Positions 1 through 11,406 of a DNA stretch of 64,000 nucleotides are shown in pieces. The translations under genes and the position numbers were made by a program. The first letter of the stretch is position 1. Every line of letters begins with the position of its first letter. This stretch comes from Takakia lepidozioides. Its lineage: Eukaryota > Streptophyta > Takakiopsida > Takakiales > Takakiaceae. The DNA lies in contig CM060732.1 in NCBI GenBank assembly GCA_030704615.1, forward strand, positions 11,284,001 through 11,348,000, read 5' to 3'. A model generated the notes under the pieces. That model had not been told where the DNA came from. It made no database searches and worked only from the letters and a program-made list of their open reading frames with translations.

Positions 1-600
1 TAATGGATCACCCTAACGCGTTCCTACTTCGGACTGGATTACAGTAAGATCTCCGATACGGGCGTGATGACTGTAAAACAAAAGGGTGGAGGAAGCATAA
101 AACAATCTCACAAAGGAAATGAGTTGATGGTATGCGTTGCCGGCTAATCGCAATTCCTGAAATATTGCTGTTCTGGACACCGTGTTGAAGGCGTTGGTCA
201 CATCCACCTGAAGGACGGCCCAGTCTGGATGAAGGTCAAGGGAAGCCCGAATCCCATGCACCACCGCTTCACAACCTCCCGGGGTAGCGAGCCAAACTGA
301 TGTGGAGAGAAGTGAGAAGTAAAGATCTCCCGAAACCAAGCGATAGAGAACCTCCCCCACTGCAATAGAACGAATCCCTCCCGTGTTCTTGGACATGGCT
401 AAGAGCCGTGCTGCTTCAAACAAATGTGCTATTGGGGTAGATATATATCCAATCGCAATGAAAGAACAAACTTGGAACAGCTCGGAAAAGCCACTAGCAG
501 AATCATGTGGATTGAGACACTCACGGAGGTGTTCATACACCAATCCAGACAGACCGACTGGACATATTTTGGAGCAACTCCTTGCAGTTGTTCTGTAACA
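1..600 (-). mobile_element. Non-LTR (LINE-type) reverse transcriptase fragment, broken
   Basis: The minus strand is open from beyond 600 down to position 13 and reads as the middle of a LINE-type reverse transcriptase. It shows an IRSIAVGEVLYRLVS segment and then VLQVDVTNAFNTVSR, which has the form of RT motif A. The next conserved block, of the form GTR-Q-GDPL, reads GTR-stop-GDPL: the stop is at 13-15 and GDPL continues to the window edge. No start, endonuclease domain or 3' end is visible, so this is a truncated copy and the amber codon shows it is inactive. The family assignment rests on motif recognition only. Confidence 0.8.
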
Positions 601-2021
601 TCAGTAGAACTCCACCATGCACATTGCATTTTGAAAGCATGCTCAAGAGATTTCTGAGGGAAAAACATATGGTGATTGTAGCTTGCTGGTTAGTACAAAA
701 GGTTGCAGGCACAAAAACACTGCAAGGTGTCTCCTTGGATTTATGGACAGACACCAGTAAGCAAGAAGCCATAAGTTATCATCTTCTGATTGGAGCAAAG
801 GCCCAAAATGCCTGTTTTTTTTCTGTTTTTTTTTTCACAGCAATAAGCTGAGACCAATAAATAATACACAAATTCTTGCCGGTCAAGTGAAAAAATGCAG
901 CAACAGCCTTTCCTCATTGGCTGGAAGGGCATATTTCGAAGATGAGTTGTAATTGGAGCAAATTGCCGCTAAACAAGCTCAACTTCGCTGCTATCAACCT
1001 CATTTCAAGCTGGTGTGACGGAATGTGAATTTACTAGCTAAGGCTCAACATACTTAGAAGGTCACCAACCTGCAATAATTTAAGTAGAGTTGGGGACTTC
1101 CAACTGTTACATTATGAGTCATTCAACAACTCTACCCAATTAATACATATTTGACTTGGACCACATGGCTAAACAAAATGAAAAGAGCAGCAGATCAGCT
1201 TGTGAGGAAGAGGGGCAGCAGCACAAACCAGAATTAAAAAAAATTCAAAATTCAATCAGGTTGTAGGTACCTGCCACAAAGCATTTCCCATTGGACATTA
1301 GCTCGCACAAATGGCCTCATCTCCACATGGCAGGAGATGGAACTGTTGGTTACTGCGGGCAATTGCCCTGGGCAGCAACCGGGAACCACTGGTACAGGTT
1401 ATTGCCATGGGGAAGAGATTAAATGAGAATGATGTAAGAGAAAATATCAGCTGGTTTCTGTGGTGGTGTCAAAAGCATCTGCCCTCGAGGAGACTCCAAA
1501 ATTTACAGACCTGGGCCCTCAAATTGTGGAATCTCCTTGTGATAATATACCAGTGTCCAGTGAGCATCAGTTTGAAGCTGCATCCACACTTAGGCTTGTT
1601 AGCGGCTACTGGTAGGACCTGAAACTATCATGGAAGAAGTCCTGGTGCAAAGGGTGAGAGGGCACAAGATCACTGACAAATACGGAACCAAATCAGCCTA
1701 GAGGTGGCTTGCAGATTGTCACATCTAAGAAAACAGGGGCTAGTGCATATTGGGGACTACATATCTCATCACCTGCTTCTTCTCTCCCATCTAAGTCATT
1801 CTACCCTTGTCTCGTTGAAGATGTGCCTACATAGCTACCTTTACAGACTGAGGAAGTCAGTGACATTAGAAAGAATCCTGATGCCAACGGCGAAAAAGTA
1901 AGAAGCCCAAGCTGCCACTGCCTCCTGTGCTGAGCAGACTTTGTTCAGAGGCATGGTCATCATCAAGAAGCAGACTGCTAATCCCCAGTCCAGTAAGCCA
2001 TTGCAGGACAATGACTGCTGC
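601..2021. other. Intergenic stretch, no gene recognised
   Basis: Nothing convincing is seen apart from A/T-rich spacer. A short plus-strand frame near 690-800 reads SLDLWTDTSKQ, which faintly recalls the DUF659/hAT transposase motif, but it is too short to call. The 3' untranslated region of the LUC7-like gene presumably extends into the upper part. Confidence 0.4.
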
Positions 2022-3175
2022 CTAAACCCTGTGGTCCGGCGATCGAGACCGTCGTCGAATGTGATGCCGGACAGGTGAACCCACTCGGAGAGGTGGCGAA
2101 TGTGATTGAGACCACTGATGGTCACGTTCCCTATCTCTTCCCTTTTCCCAGTCCCTCTCACGATCTCTCTCCCAGTCTCTGTCCTTGTCCCTGTCTCGTC
2201 CAATGCGGCCCCGCTCACGGTTGCGATAGATGTCGCCCCTCTCTCTCTCCCGGTATCTTTCGCGCTGGGAATCTCTCTCCTCCCTATCCTTCTCACGGTC
2301 CTCCCTCTCTCGCACTCCCTTCTCTTTCTCCTTTTCTCTCTCCTTGTCTCGTCCATTCTCTTTTGTGGACTTCTCGAGTTCTAGTTCCTTCTCCCTCTGC
2401 TTGCGCTTTTCTTCCGACTCTTGCTCTCTTGCTGTTTTTTCTTCCTCCCTTTGTTTGTCCTTCCGTTCCTGACCAAGGGTCATTCATTTTTACTATTATT
2501 AGTCATACCCAAATACATAAGATTTCCTTAGAATCATCTGCCCAATTCCAGATTGCCACGAAGCTTAAACAAAATCTTCCAAAGGTCCAGACGTTACTAT
2601 GGAAGAATTTTTGGAACATTAACTCATGCCCCAAGACTATTCCACACCGTTTCTCCCATTCTCTTTACAGTATCATCACTTTACAGGATTAATGGATAGG
2701 CATGACAACAGTAGCACATCCAACTCAAGAATCTTTGCAAAAAGTTTCCATTGGAGGGTTATTAAGGCCAGCACTGTTTGGACAGTAGCGGTTTTGATCC
2801 AGACCTGCTGTAGAAAGCTCTTAACTTCACACAGTTTGCTGTAAACTTTCACCTCAAAACTAGGCCCAAGGAAGGCCACAGCTTCTTGATTTCTCTTGAT
2901 CTTCCCTCACTGTGCAAAAGTAGGTCGCATTGATCCAGAAGTTTATGGCCTCTACTGCTGAAGTGTATATGAGACCAAATGAGAGTCCCAAAATTTATCT
3001 ACTCAAAATACACTGACAGACTCGATAAGTTCCAGTGGGGTAAGAGAATGAAAGAAAAAGAAAGAAAGAAATCAGTTTTATAAAAGAGAGACGAAAAGAG
3101 AGGGGAGGACTGACCAAAAGAACGTACTTGTATGACTTTGCGTGTAGTATCCTTGCTGCCATGGGGGAGACAGAA

Positions 3176-3219
<44 letters not shown>

Positions 3220-6200
3220 ACCCTACCTTGACTTCAACCAAATAATCACGAACCAAGCCAAAACCAACATGCTGCTTCCCAGTCATATGTGATTGTGTTC
3301 GTTCTGTTGCGTCATTGGCTACTAAAAAAGATCCACAGATTTCACACAGGGCCATCTTCTTCTCTTGGGAGAGAATCAACCCTCGCTCACTGGATACTTG
3401 TTGCATCACCACCATCTTTTCAGCATTGAGAAGATCTACCTGAACTCAAAGGCAGATACATTAAAAAAAGGCCCCTTCCTTGTCACAGTATCTTTCAACG
3501 TTAAGATCTGTCTGAACAAAACATTCAAGAAGGCATCTTCCTTATCAGACATGTCCCCCCCTGGTTGGAAATCTGAGTCCTGCAGGGGAGCCAAAGCTCA
3601 TTTCCAGCAGACAGGTCAAATTCGTGGGAAATAGCTACAGTGCAGGGTCAACCAGGCGAGCATCTAACATCAAACCTGTGACAAGCCAACTTCAACCCAT
3701 GCCACATGCTGAAATAACGCGCTAGCAGAAAGAATATTGCAATTCAGTTGTCCACTTGCTGCTTGGGACATGGAAACCCTCACGGCTGATCCAAAAAAAT
3801 CAACGAGGGAGGAAGATGTCCCCTGATTTAAGCCTGTACACATTCAAGTACCTTTTTCATGAGAGCCTGAGCTTCATCAACCTTGCCCTCCTCACCAAGA
3901 TTCTCACTCTGCTCCAAAAGCTTTTTAATCTTCTCCTCAATTGCTGACAATTGATCAGTCTTCTCAGTGGACAACGGAACCAAGGATGAAAGATCAACAT
4001 CCTGTGCAAGCCGTTCGCGCCCTCGTCTTACCTTCCGATCTAAGTCTTGAACCTGCCAGCCAAGCAACTCCATTTGTGCTTCTAAAGCAAAGAATACAAG
4101 TGGTTGACCTACATAACTTGAGGCTAGGAATACCCAGAAAATATAAATGATACAATGTTACTTGCAAAATGGGTATATAGTGAAGTGAGGCTACTGAGAC
4201 AAAACATGTGTCACAAATTCAGTTGAATCAATAAACAATGGTTTGTGAACTCACCAGCTTCTCACAAAATTGTACAAGCTCAACTTCAAACCGAGGAACA
4301 TATAAATCATGCCGTGTTGATTGCTCATAACTGCATCAGCAAGCAAAACAGATAAGATGGAGATTCTGACTCATCAGTTCACTCCAAATAAACATGAACA
4401 TGAAGGGCTGAGAAACCCATTTGCATATTCAAAATAGAGAATTACCCAGCATGAAACTGTTCTGTCAGAGAGTTGCCAAAGACAAAGGCCACCACAGCAC
4501 CTTTCTTTCATACAAAACAGAAACAAGCAAAAAGATCTTATCAGTCCATCCTCTTCATACTTATGAATGAAAAGAAGTTAGACGGCTTGCAATATAAGCG
4601 GATAAACTATTTTATGCAACACACAGAAGTTCCAACACATCCCTTAAAAAATAATCTGGATATGTGATAAGGAGCATGTGATGTGTTGAATGCAAAGCAA
4701 CATTGCAAGCTTCAAGCTAAGTGAGCAATATGAAGCACCAGAGTTCACAAAACACCCTCACCCATTGCCAAACAAACATGAGTTATCGCTTTTTAAAATC
4801 TATCAAATAATGATAAGGAGCAAGTCCTACTACATGCAGCATCTTAAGCCATTAGAGGTTTGCCTTTACTTCCAAGAGCACATGTCATTTGTTTCGCAGA
4901 GATAGCTGAGCAAAGCATCCTATGTGTATCCCAGTGACACTGGATTTCAATACCAGTCAACACACTTGATGGGTCAGTAACAAAACTCTGACAGGATAAA
5001 GGGAGCACTGCGTATTTAGAAAGTGCTACTTGTTCAAATGGGACTTGGAACCAGAAGAGGGTTGTCTTGCTGGGAGGGTTGCTGGTCGGCATCTCCAAAA
5101 GGCTACAACAAAGCTGAGCTCAATGCAACAATTTGTCCTATTGAGATTCCTCCCTTCGAAAGGATGGATCATCTGATGGGACAGTGCAGGCCATATAAAG
5201 AGGTTGCCATAGGGTTCCAACTGGGAAGTTCCATATCTACAGATATATACTGGTAGATGGATCACTCTCGCCCGGTTTGAATGTCAGCAGGCAAGAAATG
5301 TGGCCTTCATTATCACAGGTAGTCACCTTTCCTTGAGTTTTGGATCATGAATCTTGGAACACGGCCCTGCCATAAGAACAAATTCCCGAACTCGTCACTT
5401 GCCTCATTTGACAAAAGACATCCTCAAACCACAGGATATTACCTTGCATCTAGCCCTAGAGAGGCCCAGCAACAACTATGGGACTCAAAGGTCAAAATCT
5501 CTTGTTTCCTATCTCTTCCACCATGCACACAAATATGGGGTCTTCTGTCCATAGATATTGATATCTGAAATGACCTTGATACTAAATGCATTTCAAAACA
5601 AAGAGATTTAAGTGAGAGAGAGGAAGCATACCAAGGTCACTCTTGGTATTGACAAACAACTCATGGGGGCAAAAGCGGACCAAATAGCAGCCACACACCT
5701 CCTTATCATCCCATCGTACTTCCCTGTGCGCTTTCTTTTCCTCAGCAGTCAGATTACGGGCTGTTACATTCTCCCAAACAACAACTACCTTATCAGAAGA
5801 TGAGGAATAAATGTCTTGATGTTTACAAGGTCAAAATGTCTCTCAGTGACTGTAATTTCCAGCGACTACAACTGATGTCCCTTGGCAAACACCTTCCCCG
5901 TTTTCTAAATATAGTTATGAAAAAATCCTAACAAATTGTACACAATTGTAGTTAGAATTGGAAGGAAAAAACAAACGGCGACCAGTTGAGTACAAACAGG
6001 GACCAGTCAGCCTTAATGACTTATATTCTGCTAGGAGAAATTAAAGTGGAGGAAGAATGCATGTTGCAGATTAAGTATTCAGAGGCCCTACACGCAAAGA
6101 AGACCACCGTCCCTACTTGAAGCATCAAACCCTGACCAGAACACCTTTGACAACATTGATATATGATAATTTCTCAGGCCTACCCTCTATAGCAGACTTA

Positions 6201-6604
6201 GCTTGCAGATTAATTTAGAGCATGGGCCTCATGAACACAAATAAGTGTCATGTGGTACCCATACATGTTTCCCTTAGCATCTCCACTCATCTGTCCTCTC
6301 TTATTGATCACACGTTTCTGTCATCCTGCATTCCCTTCTACGTTTATCAGAAGTTCGAATGCTTCAACTTTTTGAGCAGGATTTTCAAATTAACAGAGTC
6401 CAGCAAGTGTCATGGTTTTAGGCCATGCAGAGAAGAAAGAGAAGGTCTAATTAAGGAGCTGGTGTAGCAGCTGAACTGCAACTCCACCATCCACGTAGTT
6501 CATCATTACTGCTTGAAGACTAGATAATAGAAACAGAAAAGAAGATTGCGATGAGCACCAGTTCCCATGAGTTCATCCAGCAATGCTCGCTGAGCTTCCA
6601 CCAT
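2022..6604 (-). CDS. LUC7: LUC7-like U1 snRNP splicing factor (8 exons)
   Basis: Exons on the minus strand are 6604-6559, 5760-5632, 5366-5327, 4330-4255, 4052-3852, 3439-3227, 3151-3128 and 2468-2022, giving 391 codons in closed phase. The N-terminus MVEAQRALLDELMG and the segment CGCYLVRFCPHELF with a later C and H form the first LUC7 zinc finger. RHDLYVPRFEVELVQFCEKL leads into a coiled coil (about residues 100-160). The second finger is CEICGSFLVANDATERTQSH. The last exon encodes a long Arg/Glu/Asp/Lys-rich tail ending in RSRSPDHRV. LUC7 proteins bind the U1 snRNA/5' splice-site duplex and help choose 5' splice sites in the nucleus. The 24-nt seventh exon could also be 28 nt, but only 24 keeps the frame. 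The start is the only ATG before the conserved N-terminus. Confidence 0.92.
3179..3218. repeat. (AG)n microsatellite in LUC7 intron 6
   Basis: About 20 uninterrupted AG units on the plus strand (CT on the coding strand). The tract starts 9 bases past the donor of the 213-nt zinc-finger exon and lies just upstream of the 24-nt microexon, so it forms most of the pyrimidine tract of this very short intron (3152-3226). Confidence 0.95.
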
Positions 6605-8090
6605 CGTAACTCTTGTACTTCACCGCGGTGGAAACACAAACTCGTAGGAGTCTACTCTTGCAATATTACAAAACAAATTATCCGTAGTAGACGTGTATAA
6701 ATCTCTGCTGCTCCTCGCAAAGTCGCACCGCCCCTCAACTCTTCACACGACACAGCGGCCAAAGTAAGTCCACCTCGTCGATCAACAATGCGCACCAAAC
6801 GAAAAGTTATCTCGAAAATCTTGGTGCTACGTGAAGGCCAACAACCTTGCATCTAGTATGTACGAGCAGAGTACCACGACAGACGATGATTCCATCCCGT
6901 GCTTGGAGCCTTCCAGCCCTCCAAAATGCCAAGCAAACCAGATTCAGAATCCTCCAAAACTCATCCCTAACTACCACCCCCACGAACTACGACAGAAGCG
7001 TCGAGTCTTCCGCATAAAAAACCCTAGTTCCATCCACGCACATTGTGGCTCTCAACCGTCTCAGCCTAGAAGCCCTCCCATCCCAGATGATCCATCACAG
7101 AGCCTCGTCCATACGGTGACCAACACTCCACCTTGATTGCAAATGCTTTCAGTTTATTCTCTCGACTACACCATTCCAGCAATGAGTTTCGCTCTCCATT
7201 TCCTCCACTAATGCAGCAATTTCTCCAATGCAAGATGCACACTCAAAGGTTGGAATGAACAGCATGCGCGCAATCTGTCCCTCACTCGCGCACTCCAACC
7301 ATCATCTCCACATTCTCAAACACAGAAACACAGAAACACTCAACGCAGCGCGGCAACAGACAAGAATGGTTGCCATCGGAGTGGCCCTCTACCCCCCATC
7401 TCGACCGCTTATCGTTAATTTATGGACGGTGGAGAGATATATATATAATGAGGGAAACAACTGGGAGCGACAGCTCACAAATCAGGCCTCTTAATAGTGA
7501 GAGGAGAAAATAACCTCTTTCAGAGTAACCCCGCCATGGAGGCTGAGAAATGGGACACCTGCGCAGGAAAGGGGAGGAGAATATAATACCACACCCTCAA
7601 GTAGCAGGTTTTGACCCCAAAATCATCTGGGTGGCACTCAGTGCGCTAACCAACTGAGCTACTCTTATATACGTTGACGGTTTATAATTACCTGAAGAGT
7701 AGTAAATCGATTTATGAAATATCCTTGTCTATCCGAACCGTCCATGTAATTTTAATGGACGGTAGATTTCGTATAGATGTTCAGATCGCAACCGCATATC
7801 TTGAAATAGTTGACGGCGTATGAAAATTTTCGTGTAGTCAATCGCAAGTAATTTATGGGATGGATTCTGACCAAGGTTTCAGAGTCGAGGTAACCGTGGT
7901 GACACGTGAGGGGCTGTGTGTGTAGTGAGGAGAGGAAGAAGAAGCAGAGTTCGAGCAAGCATGGAGGGAAATCTGCAATAGGCACGGCAGGAAAGAAGAA
8001 AGGATTAGGGTTTCTTCTGGATCCTGTTGGTTGGGAGAATAGAGGGAGGGAAGAAGGAGGGCGGGACGGTTTGCGTAAGGAGTGGTAGCC
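6605..8090. promoter_or_regulatory. Divergent promoter region between LUC7-like and RER1
   Basis: About 1.5 kb separates the two start codons, which point away from each other, so both promoters must lie here. No protein-coding frame is convincing. A tRNA-like relic sits in the middle, listed separately. A purine-rich leader (about 7920-8080) precedes the RER1 start. I cannot point to a firm TATA box. Confidence 0.5.
7599..7667 (-). repeat. tRNA-derived relic (tRNA pseudogene or SINE head)
   Basis: Read on the minus strand, a perfect A-box-like TAGCTCAGTTGG (7661-7650) is followed by a degenerate B-box-like GGGGTCAAAACC (7618-7607). Six bases at the 5' end (AGTAG) can pair with CTACT at the 3' end like an acceptor stem. 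The anticodon arm does not fold properly and no standard anticodon is placed, so a working tRNA is unlikely. This looks like a decayed tRNA or the 5' part of a tRNA-derived SINE. Confidence 0.5.
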
Positions 8091-11000
8091 ATGGATGGCT
8101 TTTTGGGGGATGATAGCAGGGCAGAAGCTAGCCCGGTTATGAAATGGAGAGACAACGTGGGTCGGCGGTTCCAGTACTATCTGGACAAATCAACACCCCA
8201 TCCGGTGGCTCGTTGGGCAGGTTCTCTAGTGGTAGCCGCGATCTTTTGCTTACGGGTTTACTATATCAAGGGTTTCTACATTGTCACATATGGGCTCGGC
8301 ATATACATTCTCAACCTTCTAATTGGATTTTTGTCGCCGCAAGTGGATCCTGATAGTGAGGGTCCCGCTCTCCCCAGCAAGGGCAGCGATGAATTCAAGC
8401 CGTTTATACGACGGCTTCCGGAGTTCAAATTCTGGTGCATTTCTTCGAGGCCCCCTTTAATCTCAAGGACTTTTCACGCATGTGCTCTTTCTTGCAAATC
8501 CTGAGGTCCTGGGCGACTAACAATCTCTCTCTCTATCTCTCTCTGTTGTGTCTCTCTCTCTGTCACACACACAAACGCACACTTAGATGCCTGGTTCTGC
8601 AGGGGAAAATCCCAAAGCATACTCATCTCATGTGGAAGTGGAAGTGGGATATTAATCTGTGAGTTGCGATCGGGGAATATAACATCGGCGTGGGAACCAC
8701 CCGAGTGTAAGACCATCTCTTACTGATGGACTATCTCTGCCAGTTTATGGATCAAGTAGGGAAACATGAATACACAGTGCCCTCTATCACCAATGTGAAC
8801 TCCAGAGTAACTGGCTGCTCGTTCAACAGGAAGGGACTGCTATATAGTGTCAGTTGGATGTGGAAGGAATGAGGCAAAAAAACTTATTTCACCACAAAAT
8901 GGGACATTATTGGAGCCAGGTCTGAAGTACAAGGGTATTGATACTCGGTTTTCTGGCTGTGTATAGAAAAGGCCAAAATTTCAATATAGCTGCAGCCTCT
9001 TGCAACCACCTCTGGGACAACCTCTCTTATGATTAACTTGTTTTGGGTCATGCATTTGCAACGGAGTTGGACTCTAAACAGGCTGACAGTTGCCTCATGG
9101 AAGGCCAAGCACCTGAATGTATCCATTTTGAAGAGTATGGTTTACTGACCATTTGCATGGTCGCAGATCTAGTATTAAGTTTCACATGTCAGGAACTCTT
9201 GTAGGTAGTGGACACTGAAACTTTCTTAATGGAGTGTTTCTGGTGGTGGTCGACTAATGAAATGCTTTCCATGTTTGTTCTAAAAAGAATGAACCTTGAA
9301 ATGTTGTGGGTAATGGAGATGAACCTGATTGTAGTTCTTCATTTGCTCCATCAAATGTGATGATCTGATGAGGCCCGAGGGTGACTTCTGTTTCTTGGGA
9401 ACACACCATTTATTTGTTTGTTTTGAAGCCTGTCAGACCTTTTGAGAAGTTGAGTGATCCAGACCACGTTCTTACGCAATATGCATCTTATCAATCAGAC
9501 TAAGACATGTCTTTGTATATATGAGTCTGAGCTCCAGTCAACTTTCTTGTTGGTTCCCCAAGGTGCTGAGGAGTGTGGTCCATGGGGTAGTTTGGTAGCC
9601 TGCCTGGGTCCAGGATACCTATTTTGGACCATTGTCATTCTGTGATGTAATTGTACCCCATACATGTCTTCCACACATTTGCTCCCCAAGATTCAACATA
9701 TTGTGCACTGGTTTCCTAACTGGTCATGGACACGGGCTGTGGATATGGTGGGGAAACAGGTATGCACTAACAAAGGCATTTATTGTTGCCTTCAGCCTGA
9801 CTTTCTTCAGCATCTTTGATGTGCCAGTGTTTTGGCCCATTCTCCTACTGTACTGGATTGTGCTATTTGTGCTCACAATGAAGCGCCAAATCAGACACAT
9901 GATTAAATATCGATATGTTCCTTTCTCTGTCGGCAAACAGGTACCTCCTTACCCCTCTCACCCTAGTTGTGTAAATGGTGAGCAGCTCTGGGTGGGTCCT
10001 GTCTGTTCAGAATGCAAGGGGATGGGTTCAGCGTTAGCTGCTTGGGAGTAATGGGAAAGGGGCAAGAGAGGAAAAATACTCATTGACAGCTCGCTCTGTA
10101 ACACTGGCTTAGGCATACCCTTGTTTCCCTTGGACTACATGTCCCCTTGGAGATGGCCATGGATTCCCAACAAACCAGGGTAATTGAGGTAAGCCCAAAA
10201 TTGCTATAATGGCTGCACACAGCCGATGAGACTTGAGTTACAGAATTCTAGTGTTAATTTCAGGGCTCACATGGAGAAAACACACTACGTATTGCAGCAT
10301 TAGCTGTGATGTAGGGTATATATCGTACACAGATGTGACATGTGGCTGAGAGTGGCACTGCCAGGGACACTGCACTATCTGTGTGTGTGTGCTAGAGAGG
10401 GACAGTGGAAGACATGTGATCATTCATGTTCACCCAATGGGCAGCTTTGGAGGCCCTTCCTTCGTTTCTTTACCCTGGTTGAATAGGATGACTCCTGGTT
10501 TAGTTCTCCGGTCACTTGCCTGGGAAGTTCACAGAACTCATTAGGTTGCACCCAGTGTTGGGAACTTCTGAAGTTGGAAGTCATAGCGGCTGGCCACTAA
10601 TCAAGAAGGGGTTGAAATGTCTTAAAAACTCTGCAATTGACTCTCTAAGAACAAGGCTGCAGCCAAGATTTTTCAGTTTCTTTGTTTGCTTATGTGCTGT
10701 TCTCTGAAAAGTCCTCTGGATCTGTTGTCAGAGTTCTCTTGCGTTGGAGATGGTCTCATCCCTCTGTTCTATTTTGTTACAGTCTGAATGTAAGCTCTGC
10801 ACTTAGATGGATACTAAGCCTTTAAATTCTTCTACCAAGTACACAAAAGAATGCTGCTATAGCTTAATACTGGTGACAAGATCCTTGATTTGAATAACGT
10901 CAAAAATGATCTGGAAAACATGTGTACTCGACTGTTATGAACCTGTAAGGTATCCTAGAAGACAGGACACTGCCAAGATAGCGGTCGCAGGTAGTGAAAC

Positions 11001-11406
11001 TTGGCAGCTTCCCTGACCTGGCAGACTGCCATCCCACAATCTCCAGTAGAAGGTGTATGTAATAGTTGCCTTTTAGGTACAACCAACTTAAGACCCATGA
11101 TTCTCGTCTTCAGCCTTAGGCTTTACTCTTGTTCCCCCTCCACTTAGTGAGTTTCTGAACTTGCCTGTGTTTGGATTCTGTACTTGTTGCATCAGAAAAG
11201 CTAGTGGTGCTGGCTGTAATTTTGGATCTCATCCTGTAGATAAAATCACATGCAGTCTACCAATTCTGTGGGGAAATTTATGCATCTCAAAGAGATGCAA
11301 ATTTGTTATGGATAGGTTATACTCAGGAGAGTGGGTTGTGGGGATGCAGCGTTACCAGGGGAAGAGACCAGCTTCATCTGACAAGGCAAGCACTTCCAAA
11401 GACTAG
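8091..11406 (+). CDS. RER1: RER1 ER-retrieval receptor (3 exons)
   Basis: Exons are 8091-8434, 9760-9940 and 11350-11406, giving 193 codons plus stop. Conserved RER1 blocks are present: [47 protein letters not shown], then [16 protein letters not shown] and [14 protein letters not shown]. Four hydrophobic segments occur, as expected for the family. RER1 is a Golgi membrane protein that recognises transmembrane signals of escaped ER proteins and returns them in COPI vesicles. The third exon encodes only [18 protein letters not shown]. Its acceptor (11341-11349) fits phase 0, and the basic tail matches the variable C-terminus of plant RER1. Both introns are about 1.3-1.4 kb and hold no recognisable gene. 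Length matches the family. Confidence 0.95.

Noticed and set aside
582-851. Possible hAT transposase (DUF659-like) fragment
   Set aside because: Only a WTDTS-type motif over some 20 residues; no neighbouring transposase blocks.
2075-2692. Long plus-strand Ser/Pro/Leu-rich frame
   Set aside because: It is the antisense of the Arg/Glu-rich tail exon of the LUC7-like gene, whose codon bias leaves the opposite strand open.
8521-8580. CT/CA-rich tract considered as a regulatory element
   Set aside because: Lies in RER1 intron 1 and looks like an ordinary low-complexity tract.
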